Shown: positions 52,617-61,245 of the stretch, one piece after another
Position numbering within the stretch: position 1 is the first letter of the stretch
Layout: every line of letters begins with the position of its first letter
Assembly: GCF_022171985.1 (NCBI RefSeq)
Contig: NZ_JAJVHF010000015.1
Coordinates: forward strand, 1-64,000
Length of the DNA: 64,000 nucleotides
Direction: 5' to 3'
From: Huaxiibacter chinensis
GTDB lineage: Bacteria > Pseudomonadota > Gammaproteobacteria > Enterobacterales > Enterobacteriaceae
Translations under genes and position numbers: made by a program
The notes under the pieces: model-generated
What the model was told of the DNA's origin: nothing
Seen by the model: the letters and a program-made list of their open reading frames with translations, nothing else
Databases searched by the model: none

Positions 52617-52646
52617 GGCCTCCCTGATGCAGGTTGGCCATCAGGG
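52617..52646 (-). promoter_or_regulatory. Dual-hairpin leader of paralogue 1
   Basis: CCCTGATG/CATCAGGG (52622-52646). A weaker competing pair is GGCC/GGCC (52617-52639). Confidence 0.5.
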
Positions 52647-52673
52647 AAAATATGTAAATCAATTAGCAACCAA

Positions 52674-53195
52674 TCAGACCGTTGCCATTACATTGTCAAT
52701 GTATCTGACAAGGGATGGGCGGTCGTCCTGTAAGGCAAAACGGCGAAGGTCATCAAGATTATACGCAGGAAGATAATCAGCGTAACCTCGAATACGAAGG
52801 TCCTCAACCACAACTTTTATATACTCAAATCGTCCAAGATTTCCTTTTAATGGGGGTTTTCCTGGACTAGACAGCATATCGTCTGCTTGCTCCCATGTGA
52901 TTTCTTTAGCTTCACCACTATGTAGATCAAGATGGACATATATGAATGACTTATAATCTCCACGGCAACGAAGATAATATTTCGGATAGAAATATTTGTC
53001 ACAACGCAACAAACACGTTCCTGAAGGACGAACTACGTACAACAGGTTTCTGTCATTTTCTAATATGCCATGTTTCAAAATCGTTATATCTATCTCATTA
53101 TCATGCAGCAAATAGCATGACGATGGTTCATTGACGATGCGCGATTTTATAACAGCAGCAAATTTATTAAAAACTTCGTTAGTTTGAAAATTCAT
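52674..53195 (-). CDS. Hypothetical protein (173 aa)
   Basis: Soluble; DILKHGILENDRNLLYVVRP-like strands (read here as IDITILKHGILENDRNLLYV), CDKYFYPKYYLRCRGDYKSF, and a helical C-terminus ending SLVRYIDNVMATV. Lies between the primase-like gene and the paralogue array, with the same leader type. No family recognised. Confidence 0.65.
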   Translation of the reverse strand: MNFQTNEVFNKFAAVIKSRIVNEPSSCYLLHDNEIDITILKHGILENDRNLLYVVRPSGTCLLRCDKYFYPKYYLRCRGDYKSFIYVHLDLHSGEAKEITWEQADDMLSSPGKPPLKGNLGRFEYIKVVVEDLRIRGYADYLPAYNLDDLRRFALQDDRPSLVRYIDNVMATV

Positions 53196-53221
53196 TAAAA
53201 TGCTCTCCGATGTAAAACGAC

Positions 53222-53255
53222 GAGCATCACCATAACGGTAATACTCCCGTTATGG
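53222..53255 (-). promoter_or_regulatory. Hairpin leader of the 173-residue protein gene
   Basis: CCATAACGG/CCGTTATGG (53230-53255). A weaker overlapping pair is GAGCAT/ATACTC (53222-53246). Confidence 0.5.
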
Positions 53256-53431
53256 GTTTTAATAGTTTATGGAATAACCATGTCATACAACCGACCATAG
53301 CCAGTAGTACCGCACATTTATTTAACTGAGCAAGCATCTCAGCCGTGAAAAGACCTTAAAGGCAGGTAATTATCACGAAGGAAAGCGGTTATCTTATCAA
53401 TACAATTTAAAAAATAATATTGATAAGATAA

Positions 53432-53450
53432 CCCCCCCCGCAAAATGCGG
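53432..53450 (-). terminator. GC-rich hairpin after the primase-like gene
   Basis: CCCCCGCA-AAA-TGCGGGGG (about 53433-53451), a few bases beyond the stop at 53465. No clear T-run, so a pause or processing site is as likely as a terminator. Confidence 0.45.
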
Positions 53451-53464
53451 GGGAGTTATCGTTG

Positions 53465-54697
53465 TTACAGCTGATTAAGACATTCAGGAGCCCAGTGAAT
53501 CGGGAATCCATCCTGCCCTGTTAACTGGAGAACATCGTTCCAGTCGATACCCTTTTTCCCATCAGGAATATCTTGTGCTGGTTCGAAGACTTCAATTGTC
53601 AGCTTTGATGCGGGATATCGTTTAGCCAAAAACTCAACCATGCGGCTTTGAAGTCGCTGAGCAGCTTCGATACCGGCACGAGTGCCTTGTGAGTTAGCAA
53701 TATCCTTATCCGCCCAGATATAAAAGTTTATATATTTTACATCCGGCGGAGGCAGTAAAAAATCAGGAACAGTAACGTTTTCAAGGCACCATGCGGAGCT
53801 GGCTGCCCAGCATGGTGTTGAAGTCGCTTCTACAACAGAAAGCGCATTCTCGATCCCTTCAGCCACTCCCAGTGTCCAGGTCGAACTACCTGAATCATAG
53901 TGAGGGTCAAACAACTGAATTGAGCCACCTGTCATATCGGCAGGAGGCTTCATCATCAGCTTTGGATTTTCTACAGGTGCCTTATCACCGTTTTTGTCTA
54001 CGTATGTTCTATGGATAGTCAGAGGCCGACCTCGGGTGTCACGATAGATTGCAATCATTCCCGGATAGATAATCGATTTCTGCTTATCTTTATCCCAATA
54101 GTAGATCCGGTTATTAAAGCCTAAATCCTTTGGTAAGTGACTCAGTAAGCGGGAGATCCCACGATTACGGAGGTACAAAGCAACAGGAGTATTAGGCTTT
54201 ATTTCACCGGTATAGTGATACATCACATCAAGTTTTCGCATTCGCTTTGCCACTTCCTCTCGGTCAAGAGTTTCTGTGGCACGAACTGCTGATTTATAGC
54301 GTCGTTCATTTTCAATGTCGGCGTCAGTTAACGGAGCATGCAGATCCATCCCGAAAAAATCTGAGAGAATCTTTTTGCAAGTCTGCGTTTTACTTAATTC
54401 ATAATATTTCGCCAGAACATCAATTCCGTCGCAAAACTCATTTACCGGAAAGTCATTATGGATCGCACATCCGGTATAAAGGTCTTTTTGTCGGAAACGA
54501 AACTTCGATTTCCCTGCGCCAGTAAACGGGCAAGGAACCTGGCTCGGGGCTTTTGCACAAGCGTCTTTGAAAGCAGGTATTCTTTCGAATATATACTTCC
54601 AGCCAGACACTTCAGCAATTCGAGCATGAACGAGTTTAATAAAGTGTTCAGATACTTCCTGTGGTTTACGACGAAGAGCCGGGGATGCATAAGTCAT
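53465..54697 (-). CDS. TOPRIM primase-like protein
   Basis: 410 residues from ATG 54695-54697 (GAGAG upstream); the longer frame to 54769 runs through the leader hairpins. A zinc-finger-like N-terminus (VPCPFTGAGKSKFRFRQKDL; YTGCAIHND) is followed by a TOPRIM domain with GVAEGIENALSVVEA (catalytic Glu) and FYIWADKDIANSQGTRAGIE (DxD-like). This is the layout of phage/plasmid DnaG-type primases. RNA priming on single-stranded DNA is the likely role. Confidence 0.8.
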   Translation of the reverse strand: MTYASPALRRKPQEVSEHFIKLVHARIAEVSGWKYIFERIPAFKDACAKAPSQVPCPFTGAGKSKFRFRQKDLYTGCAIHNDFPVNEFCDGIDVLAKYYELSKTQTCKKILSDFFGMDLHAPLTDADIENERRYKSAVRATETLDREEVAKRMRKLDVMYHYTGEIKPNTPVALYLRNRGISRLLSHLPKDLGFNNRIYYWDKDKQKSIIYPGMIAIYRDTRGRPLTIHRTYVDKNGDKAPVENPKLMMKPPADMTGGSIQLFDPHYDSGSSTWTLGVAEGIENALSVVEATSTPCWAASSAWCLENVTVPDFLLPPPDVKYINFYIWADKDIANSQGTRAGIEAAQRLQSRMVEFLAKRYPASKLTIEVFEPAQDIPDGKKGIDWNDVLQLTGQDGFPIHWAPECLNQL

Positions 54698-54715
54698 GAT
54701 GATCTCTCTTATCTG

Positions 54716-54769
54716 GCATTGTGAGTTTCTCAATGCCTTCTGCGGTGCAGAAGACAGGGAGAAACCCAC
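54716..54769 (-). promoter_or_regulatory. Multi-hairpin leader of the primase-like gene
   Basis: Mutually exclusive pairs: GCATTG/CAATGC (54716-54736), CTTCTGC-GGT-GCAGAAG (54737-54753) and GTGAGTTTCTC/GAGAAACCCAC (54721-54769, one mismatch). Confidence 0.6.
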
Positions 54770-54786
54770 AACGCAGAATTTAAGAA

Positions 54787-54806
54787 AGAGGGCCCGGGGG
54801 CCCTCA
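54787..54806 (-). terminator. Terminator after the 73-residue gene
   Basis: Minus strand GAGGGCCC-CCG-GGCCCTC followed by TTTCTT, just beyond the stop at 54811. It would separate, or partly attenuate between, upstream and downstream genes of the block. Confidence 0.65.
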
Positions 54807-54810
54807 ACAT

Positions 54811-55032
54811 TTATGCTTCAGTCGTGAAGCCATTATTCTCAAGACGCTGTATGTAGTTATCTACAAGTAACGCAGCCTGCTGGCTATTACCCTCCGCTAT
54901 AGTGACTTCGCGGAAGATTCTTTCCTGAGGGCTATCATTGCTTATAACTTCACCAACACGTCCGAAAATACGGACTTTATGCATCGCACCGACTTTTTCA
55001 TGTTCTACACGGTAAGTTTTTATCTGAGTCAT
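54811..55032 (-). CDS. Small hypothetical protein (73 aa)
   Basis: MTQIKTYRVEHEKVGAMHKV then RIFGRVGEVISND: a short beta-rich, basic N-terminal half and a helical C-terminus. AAGGAG upstream. Function unknown. Confidence 0.6.
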   Translation of the reverse strand: MTQIKTYRVEHEKVGAMHKVRIFGRVGEVISNDSPQERIFREVTIAEGNSQQAALLVDNYIQRLENNGFTTEA

Positions 55033-55054
55033 ATTTTGCTCCTTATTCCTTCAT

Positions 55055-55096
55055 GGAGCAAAAAGACCCACCGGGGCCTTTTTGCCCCGATTGGGT
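55055..55096 (-). promoter_or_regulatory. Dual-hairpin leader of the 73-residue gene
   Basis: GGAGCAAAAAG/CTTTTTGCCCC (55055-55088) competes with ACCCA...TGGGT enclosing CGGGGC/GCCCCG (55066-55096). Confidence 0.72.
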
Positions 55097-55104
55097 AGAG
55101 TTTA

Positions 55105-57111
55105 TTAAGAAAGTATTTGATGAACTAGCTTACTGACTTCAATAGACAATAAAGAAGTATCATCAACTGTTACGAAAGTGTCCGTTTCAAAACCAATTAT
55201 TTCATCAGTCTTAATACCAACACCAACGATTTCTATTCCATTACATTTAGCCTTTTCCATAACTTCGACGATAGTAAATTCCGATTTATTCGGATAACCA
55301 TCAGTTATAAGAAAAATTATTTTCCTATCGAATTGGCTGTCAAGTAACAGATCAACAGCTGCCATTAAAGCAGATCCCGTAGGGGTATAATAACCCTTAC
55401 ATCCAAGAGTGAATTTCGATAGAGATTCCTCAACGCTTTGATCAAACGTTTTGATAATCTCAAATTCACTTTCCTTGAAGGGAAAAACTATATTGGAGAC
55501 ATGCATTTTTGACAAACTTTCAGCGGCCATCGATAAAGCAAGATCTGACTTAATGGCATGAATATATCTTTCATCATTAGCCATTGACGCTGAAATATCA
55601 CGAACTAATACGAGGCCAACATGCCCTCTATTTTTAGATTCGCTTTGAGCTCTGAAGACATCACGAACTCCCATTTGTGACAGAATTAATCGATTTCCAT
55701 CGAAGGTAATTCCACGCTCATGAGTTTTGTTTCGGCCACGCATTTTAACCTGCTGTAAAACAGACAAGTCGCTACCGATTGAATGACTCAGAGACAAAGC
55801 CTCATTGTAAACATTCAAATCGATAAGGAGATCAGGGATATCCCATTCAGAAGCACCGAATTCGGCTTTCACGTCATCGGATACTTTTGATGCAATACCT
55901 TCAATCTCTTTAGCCAAAGCATCGTGATAATCTTCGCTATCCTCATCACTGCTAAGAAAGGCATCCAACAAATCTGCCAGTATCTCCCATTGAGCCGATG
56001 AAAAGTTACTTTCATCTTCAACGTTAGTCGAACTGGCTTCATCTGATTCACTCTCGGAAGGGTTAATCGCATCAGTATCGTCTTCAATAATGTTATCACC
56101 CGTGGGATTGCCACCGGTGGGTTCATTATTTCCCTCGTTATCTTCAGCAAGTTCTGAAGGCTCAGAACATCCCTCTTGAGCAAGATCAGCGTTATCGGAA
56201 GTATCTGCCTGACCTTCACTATCGTCCTCAGAATCATCCTCACGACTATCAGTCGACGTAAGCGATTTATCTTCTGATTCGGTATCGGTATCGGTCTCGG
56301 ATTCATCATATGCCTCCTGCTCCTCCTGCTCTGTCTGCTGCTGTTGTTCCTTTGCCTCATCCCGCAGTCTCTCTAAAAGAGCCAGGGTCTTACGAGCAAG
56401 GGATTCACAGCCCTGAGTATTTTCACAACCAAGAGCATCATGAAAAATTTCCTCAACATCAGAAATTACTGGAGAAAGTATCTTTTGGGCATAGTCAAAA
56501 AACGGATCGAGGGTTTCTTTGTGACCTACCTGCTGAAGGACTTTTACTCGCAATGAGTTAAGCAGATACCACTCAATAAATAGGACAGGATTTTCCGGAC
56601 GAGAAGATATATCAGGAGTCATCCTTCCGGCTTTAACCATCAGTGCGTAAGTGGCTGCAAGCCGCCGCTTTGCATCCGGATAATCGTTACCAACCTTCTC
56701 TTCCATCTGTACATCATCGAACAGATTTATAAGCCCGGTAAGACGTTTTGCCCTGCTATAAGCTTTACGTTTCTCAGCGAGGCTCTCAAACTCTGCATTC
56801 ATTCCGTCATCGAAGCGTGTAAACCCTTCAGATGACATGAGAACACTATTAAAGGCGTCACTGTAAACCTCACTGACGGTATAGCGACCATGACCAGCTT
56901 CATGACAGGTAAAACCTTCAATCAGACTGACAAAGTCATCATCGCTATAATCGCCGTTTGGTAAAACACAAACTTTATTGACAGGATCAAAATACGGTCC
57001 TTTGGTATTGTCGTCTATTACAACTCTTACATCGCCTAAGCCGCTAATGACTTTTGCTATATTCTGTAAACGCTTAATATGGCGCGGCGATGATTTAAGA
57101 TCTAATTTCAT
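55105..57111 (-). CDS. CobT-like vWA-domain protein
   Basis: 668 residues. N-terminal domain with HEAGHGRYT (70-78), the metalloprotease-like motif of CobT relatives; a very acidic Glu/Asp/Ser-rich linker (about 265-365); a C-terminal vWA domain with MIDAS VRDISASMAND and FLITDGYPN. Works with the MoxR-type ATPase encoded two genes upstream, as CobS/CobT do in cobaltochelatase. No cobalamin genes are nearby, so another substrate is remodelled. Confidence 0.88.
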   Translation of the reverse strand: MKLDLKSSPRHIKRLQNIAKVISGLGDVRVVIDDNTKGPYFDPVNKVCVLPNGDYSDDDFVSLIEGFTCHEAGHGRYTVSEVYSDAFNSVLMSSEGFTRFDDGMNAEFESLAEKRKAYSRAKRLTGLINLFDDVQMEEKVGNDYPDAKRRLAATYALMVKAGRMTPDISSRPENPVLFIEWYLLNSLRVKVLQQVGHKETLDPFFDYAQKILSPVISDVEEIFHDALGCENTQGCESLARKTLALLERLRDEAKEQQQQTEQEEQEAYDESETDTDTESEDKSLTSTDSREDDSEDDSEGQADTSDNADLAQEGCSEPSELAEDNEGNNEPTGGNPTGDNIIEDDTDAINPSESESDEASSTNVEDESNFSSAQWEILADLLDAFLSSDEDSEDYHDALAKEIEGIASKVSDDVKAEFGASEWDIPDLLIDLNVYNEALSLSHSIGSDLSVLQQVKMRGRNKTHERGITFDGNRLILSQMGVRDVFRAQSESKNRGHVGLVLVRDISASMANDERYIHAIKSDLALSMAAESLSKMHVSNIVFPFKESEFEIIKTFDQSVEESLSKFTLGCKGYYTPTGSALMAAVDLLLDSQFDRKIIFLITDGYPNKSEFTIVEVMEKAKCNGIEIVGVGIKTDEIIGFETDTFVTVDDTSLLSIEVSKLVHQILS

Positions 57112-57132
57112 AGAATACCTCTTTATAAAAAG

Positions 57133-57167
57133 GGGTACTCACCCAGATGGTGAAGTACCCATCTGGG
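57133..57167 (-). promoter_or_regulatory. Dual-hairpin leader of the CobT-like gene
   Basis: GGGTACT/AGTACCC (57133-57160) competes with CCCAGATGG/CCATCTGGG (57142-57167). Confidence 0.7.
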
Positions 57168-57187
57168 GTTTTTAATAAAGCAAACAG

Positions 57188-58315
57188 TTACCAGCCTTTG
57201 AGCTCGATATCAAAACCATTTTCAGCATTGTCTTCCTGTTGCGAAACTGATTTCTCAGGTTCAGCTACAGAATCAGTGTTTGAAAACGTGCTGTTTTTTA
57301 TATCGTTCTCTACGACAGGTTCAACCTGAAACACATTTGTTGAATCTAAAATAGCTTCAATACCTGTGTTCTGTAGCGCGTTCGGTTCTGTTTGTGAGCT
57401 TTGATTAAATGATCTGGTAATAGATTCCAACCAGTCAGTAACCTTTTGCTCTCCTGAAATAATACGCTTTAACATTGAAGCATCACTCATGAAATAAAAC
57501 CACTGCTGTAACACCGCAACGTCGCGAGGTTCAGAAATGGCACCTTTAGGTAAATTATTCATTATGTGTTTTATAGCTTCTGCAAGTACTGCCGCCTCTT
57601 TATGTATAAACATGAAGCTAATGATCTTATTTTGCATTTGCTTCAGTCGGTCAATAGTACTTGAGCGCAAATTATTATTTTTACTAATTTTTTCATAAAC
57701 CCTCATTGCTTCTTCTGCCAGATCTGTTATCAATTGTTCCTGATAGTAGTCCTGGGTTTCATCACCTTCAACGCTAATAGGCGTAAAAGGAATAAAGTGA
57801 GCAATATTAAATCTAAAGGATTTTATGAAATCATCTTTAGTTAATTTCAACTGATCAATCAAAGAAGACATTCTTGGGCTTCTATTTTTTTCAGCCTCAA
57901 TATGCATCTCATAATTGTCTACAACGTTTTGAATACCTGCCTGAAACTCTCGTTCAATCTCTTGGGCCCCTTCCAGAAACTCTTCCATACTGGAAACTGG
58001 TAAAATCCACATATTGCTATAGCGGATGCACAAGCGTGAGCAAAGGGTTGATATTCTGCTGGTAATCGTACTTTTGAAGCTAAGGGCTTTTATGTCAATC
58101 CAACGTACTTCGCTTTTAGATACGCTTTTTTGATCCGTAATATCATCTCCATCATAAGACAAATCGATTTTATCGGTTCGACGCGATCCTTGACAGCCAC
58201 TTATTTCAATTTTTGTTATAACTGCACCTTCCAGTAAATCTGGATATGATTTTGCAAAATTCTCAGAGATTTGTTTTGCAGATACTTTGTTAAGCATTGA
58301 AGTATTTAAAGTCAT
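57188..58315 (-). CDS. DUF3150-like protein
   Basis: 375 residues from ATG 58313-58315 (GGAGAAACCC upstream). Helical throughout (MEEFLEGAQEIEREFQAGIQ; FIKSFRFNIAHFIPFTP), with an acidic disordered tail. Proteins of this kind (DUF3150) regularly sit between CobS-like and CobT-like genes in phages and plasmids, so it is probably the third subunit of the complex. Confidence 0.75.
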   Translation of the reverse strand: MTLNTSMLNKVSAKQISENFAKSYPDLLEGAVITKIEISGCQGSRRTDKIDLSYDGDDITDQKSVSKSEVRWIDIKALSFKSTITSRISTLCSRLCIRYSNMWILPVSSMEEFLEGAQEIEREFQAGIQNVVDNYEMHIEAEKNRSPRMSSLIDQLKLTKDDFIKSFRFNIAHFIPFTPISVEGDETQDYYQEQLITDLAEEAMRVYEKISKNNNLRSSTIDRLKQMQNKIISFMFIHKEAAVLAEAIKHIMNNLPKGAISEPRDVAVLQQWFYFMSDASMLKRIISGEQKVTDWLESITRSFNQSSQTEPNALQNTGIEAILDSTNVFQVEPVVENDIKNSTFSNTDSVAEPEKSVSQQEDNAENGFDIELKGW

Positions 58316-58334
58316 GGGTTTCTCCAAAAAAAAG

Positions 58335-58372
58335 GGGAAACCCTCCCCAACGGGAAAGATTTCCCGATAGGG
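58335..58372 (-). promoter_or_regulatory. Dual-hairpin leader of the DUF3150-like gene
   Basis: GGGAAA/TTTCCC (58335-58365) competes with CGGGAAA/TTTCCCG (58351-58366) closed by CCC/GGG (58346-58372). Confidence 0.65.
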
Positions 58373-58378
58373 TTGATA

Positions 58379-58692
58379 TTAAAGCTTCTCTGGTGCAATT
58401 AAAAGAATACCGGGAAACTCAGCGGCAACATCATCATTGCCCATTGCTCCCTGATACATATAACCTTTTAATTCCATTTCTTTAATTAGACCTTCCATAT
58501 TTATTTTACCATCATGATAAAACAATAAAGAATAGTCGTTATTCAGTTGCATAAGTCCAGTAAAATTAGTTCCGTTTTTTGCTATAGCAATGGTAGCAGC
58601 ACCATCCGTACTTAAAAACGCACTAAATTCAAGATGGGATAACTCTGAGATACAAATATCAGAGGTTTCATAACAAATCCCATCTAACTCGA
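58379..58692 (-). CDS. -1 frame extension of the CobS-like gene (about 104 codons)
   Basis: An open frame beginning directly after the slippery heptamer (GTC GAG TTA...) and ending at TAA 58379-58381. Reads VELDGICYETSDICISELSH, then LEFSAFLSTDGAATIAIAKN and on to FPGILLIAPEKL. No ATG, GTG or TTG exists in this frame between the preceding stop and codon 45 of the extension, so translation by frameshift from the CobS frame is the simplest explanation. The compact alpha/beta composition suggests a real domain. Confidence 0.65.
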
Positions 58693-58716
58693 CTTTTTTG
58701 CTGTGAAATACTCCAG
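58632..58716 (-). promoter_or_regulatory. Programmed -1 ribosomal frameshift signal
   Basis: In mRNA sense: SD-like GGAG, 11 nt, the in-phase slippery heptamer A AAA AAG (58693-58699), an 8 nt spacer, then a hairpin with outer stem AGATGGGAT/ATCCCATCT (58677-58685 with 58632-58640) and inner stem CTCTGA/TCAGAG. This is the same three-part layout as the E. coli dnaX frameshift site. Confidence 0.8.
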
Positions 58717-59742
58717 CGATTTATCCTTGTCTTCGCCAAGAGAAAGATCTATAGCTTGAAGAACAAGATCGACCACATGTAAAGGTAAAGCAGAAGCAAA
58801 AGCTATTTTGAAAGTGTCAAGAAGACTAAAGGTTTTTAACGTCATCGACGTGCCAACCCAAGCTACTAATTGACGAATATCCATCACACTGTCTTCTGTA
58901 CCAGAGTCATTTACTGCAATCGCTACTCTTACGAACTTCTCAATGACCTGAAAAGGCAAAGAGCTATATCGTTTAGTAAGCACATTGGTTAAAGCAACTT
59001 TGTCGGGCTTCTCCATTTCAACTATCAAGAACCGCTTTATAAAAGCTGCATCTTGACGTTGAGAAGAAACGAACCGGCGAGCGCCTCCACTCATGTTTGT
59101 GTTTGCAGTACCAATAAATCGCGTGTAGCCATTAGCAGTTATAACCTCACCACCATTAGCACTGAGTGACCAGGGCTTACGTTCAATGGGCATGTGAAGT
59201 TTTGCTGCCGTATCAGGATCGATTTTGTCCACTTCATCCAGAAGAATGAGGTGACCATTACGAAATCCCGTTACCAAATCGCTGTGTACAAAACCTGTAT
59301 TACCACCATTAAGACTGCGCTCACCTTCAAGCTCATCAACTCGAATATTGCTGTTGATCTGCTTAATTGTCAGCGGCCAATTCATCATGTGGCTAATGTA
59401 CATTACCATTTCAGTCTTGCCAGAACCGGACTCACCTTTAAGACACACACTTAAATCTATATCCGGACTGATAAGCAGTTTAACCACTTGTTCAAGTATT
59501 CGGGGATTTGGTATGTAGTCTTTGTTCAGCGGAGCTCGATACGAGGTTTTAGTTTTGAAAACAGGCACAGCCATCTTTGGATCCATTTCTGGAATACCAA
59601 AAAGGTCCTTTGCTAGAACTAAAAGATACTCACCTTTATCCACATAATGTTTTAACTTTATAACATCCGGGGAAAGAAGAGCTTCTAATTTTTCATAAGC
59701 ATCAGAAGATGTTTCATTTAACTTCATAGCGGCATTAGACAT
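58684..59742 (-). CDS. CobS/MoxR-like AAA+ ATPase
   Basis: 352 residues in the zero frame. Walker A GESGSGKT (103-110), Walker B LILLDEVDKID (about 165-175), sensor GTANTN (211-216) and an arginine-finger region near RRFVSSQRQDAAFIKRF. MoxR/CobS ATPases are chaperones that work with vWA partners, here the CobT-like protein. The zero frame ends KKSS-stop right after a slippery heptamer; a -1 shift gives a 454-residue product. Confidence 0.88.
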   Translation of the reverse strand: MSNAAMKLNETSSDAYEKLEALLSPDVIKLKHYVDKGEYLLVLAKDLFGIPEMDPKMAVPVFKTKTSYRAPLNKDYIPNPRILEQVVKLLISPDIDLSVCLKGESGSGKTEMVMYISHMMNWPLTIKQINSNIRVDELEGERSLNGGNTGFVHSDLVTGFRNGHLILLDEVDKIDPDTAAKLHMPIERKPWSLSANGGEVITANGYTRFIGTANTNMSGGARRFVSSQRQDAAFIKRFLIVEMEKPDKVALTNVLTKRYSSLPFQVIEKFVRVAIAVNDSGTEDSVMDIRQLVAWVGTSMTLKTFSLLDTFKIAFASALPLHVVDLVLQAIDLSLGEDKDKSLEYFTAKKSS

Positions 59743-59756
59743 TTTTAACTCCGGTA

Positions 59757-59801
59757 AAATGCAAACACCGCCCTCTGGCAGATGTTTGCCAGTGGCATTT
59801 T
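59757..59801 (-). promoter_or_regulatory. Multi-hairpin leader of the CobS-like gene
   Basis: Nested and competing pairs AAAATGC/GCATTTT (59757-59801), GCAAACA/TGTTTGC (59761-59789) and CTGGCA/TGCCAG (59775-59792). Confidence 0.65.
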
Positions 59802-60777
59802 ATTTGAGATTCATTTGGCAAATAGTTGCCATCAGTTTCCTGATTTGAGGCACATTATAACCAAGATGATTTCCCACTATTTCAAAAGCTTCAGACATGA
59901 TCCATTCAAAATGATTTTCGAATATTGGATTTATTTCTAACTTGCCAAAAGCGTTTCGTTTAGTTAACAGATCACATGAAACAAGCTCGTCAAACAACTC
60001 TAATGTGGATTTAAAAGCTTTTATGTAAACATCCATAATTTCCCTGTCAGTCCATTTAACAGCCAGTTTTTTTTCTGACATTAAATAATCCTGATCAAAG
60101 AAGATGTCCCAGCCCATATCGTCATTGCAATCATGCAAAATGATTTCATCATCATTCCTGCATTCAGCTAATTTCGTGTTTTCACTAATCGAACGATGCG
60201 AATGATAATAGAGCCATGATTTTAATTCCGCTCTAAATTCACATGCATCAAGTCCATGAGATAAACAAGTGTATTCAAATGATTTTGACATATACCACCG
60301 TGTTTCAGCTTCTAAAAGTGGATTCACTGTGATATTACCATTGTCATCTTTGAAGAATAACTTTCTCCTCAACACTAGTTCTTTAATGATTTCCAAAGAC
60401 TCTTCCATAGCGGATAGAAAAACAACATACACATCCTCAGGGGTCCATTCTATTACCAGACCACCCAAATCTGGGTTATATTCTTCAACCGAATATAGAT
60501 AATCTGTTTCTGCTGCAAAATTAATTGTATGCAAAATCTGATTTTTAAGTAATTTGGATTTTTCATAAAGGTGATTTTCACGCCTTTCAGAATCATAATT
60601 TATCTCAGAAATGTTACTTTCATCTGATTTAAAGTTTAATCCGGACGTGTATGCATCATTTAAATGCTCTTTGGGTGAATCAACTATTTGCGTTATTTCA
60701 TCTTCATCTATATCGAATATAGAAAAAAAACTAAGTTGATTACTACTTATTGCAGTAGCCCTAAATTTTTGTTTCAT
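59800..60777 (-). CDS. Hypothetical protein with tandem domain duplication (325 aa)
   Basis: Two related blocks of about 85 residues: WTPEDVYVVFLSAMEESLEI...NPLLEAETRWYMSKSFEY and WTDREIMDVYIKAFKSTLEL...NPIFENHFEWIMSEAFEI. The remainder is acidic. No family recognised. Part of the CobS/CobT block. Confidence 0.7.
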   Translation of the reverse strand: MKQKFRATAISSNQLSFFSIFDIDEDEITQIVDSPKEHLNDAYTSGLNFKSDESNISEINYDSERRENHLYEKSKLLKNQILHTINFAAETDYLYSVEEYNPDLGGLVIEWTPEDVYVVFLSAMEESLEIIKELVLRRKLFFKDDNGNITVNPLLEAETRWYMSKSFEYTCLSHGLDACEFRAELKSWLYYHSHRSISENTKLAECRNDDEIILHDCNDDMGWDIFFDQDYLMSEKKLAVKWTDREIMDVYIKAFKSTLELFDELVSCDLLTKRNAFGKLEINPIFENHFEWIMSEAFEIVGNHLGYNVPQIRKLMATICQMNLK

Positions 60778-60790
60778 GGGGACTCCAAAA

Positions 60791-60835
60791 GGAGAAATCC
60801 CATGAAGGGATTTCTCCCCTTTAGGGTGGGTTTAA
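60791..60835 (-). promoter_or_regulatory. Dual-hairpin leader of the duplicated-domain gene
   Basis: An 11 bp stem GGAGAAATCCC/GGGATTTCTCC (60791-60817) competes with AAGGGA/TCCCCTT (60805-60821), closed by flanking CCC/GGG. Confidence 0.65.
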
Positions 60836-60837
60836 TG

Positions 60838-61215
60838 TCAGATCTGATTAAAGCTACTTTGTCCAAAACCTTTTAGAGGTTTAGGTATGTGAGCCAACTT
60901 ACTTGTTGCTACCACTCTCATGTAGTCAAGAGGATGTTCTCTCCCTTCAATCATAATAGTATCGACAACAATATAACCGGAGACCATCAACTCATCACCC
61001 TGATTTATACCAGTGAAACAGGTTGAATACATTTCAGGCGACACCTTGATTTGAACTGAAAATTCTCTCTCAGTGATTTCACCATCAACTTCTGTCTTCA
61101 TCCTATTTTTGAGCTTTATTAACAAACCTATACTCTGGTCAGTCATTTTTTTCTCCACAGCACTGATAACTATCCCGGACACTTTTACTTCATTGATATA
61201 TTCAAGATATGACAT
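60838..61215 (-). CDS. Putative OB-fold / SSB-like protein (125 aa)
   Basis: Strand pattern NEVKVSGIVISAVEKKM; IGLLIKLKNRMKTEVDGEIT then EREFSVQIKV; GDELMVSGYIVVDTIMIEGR resembles the five-strand OB fold of single-stranded DNA-binding proteins. GAGGAG upstream. It sits with primase-like and helicase genes, which fits DNA processing. Confidence 0.55.
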   Translation of the reverse strand: MSYLEYINEVKVSGIVISAVEKKMTDQSIGLLIKLKNRMKTEVDGEITEREFSVQIKVSPEMYSTCFTGINQGDELMVSGYIVVDTIMIEGREHPLDYMRVVATSKLAHIPKPLKGFGQSSFNQI

Positions 61216-61245
61216 TTTCCGCTCCTCGATTTGTTCAAAGAGAAG

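Noticed and set aside
55869..56360. 163-codon ORF opposite in frame to the CobT-like acidic linker
   Set aside because: Arg/Met/Leu-rich shadow produced by the repetitive GAT/GAA codons of the linker.
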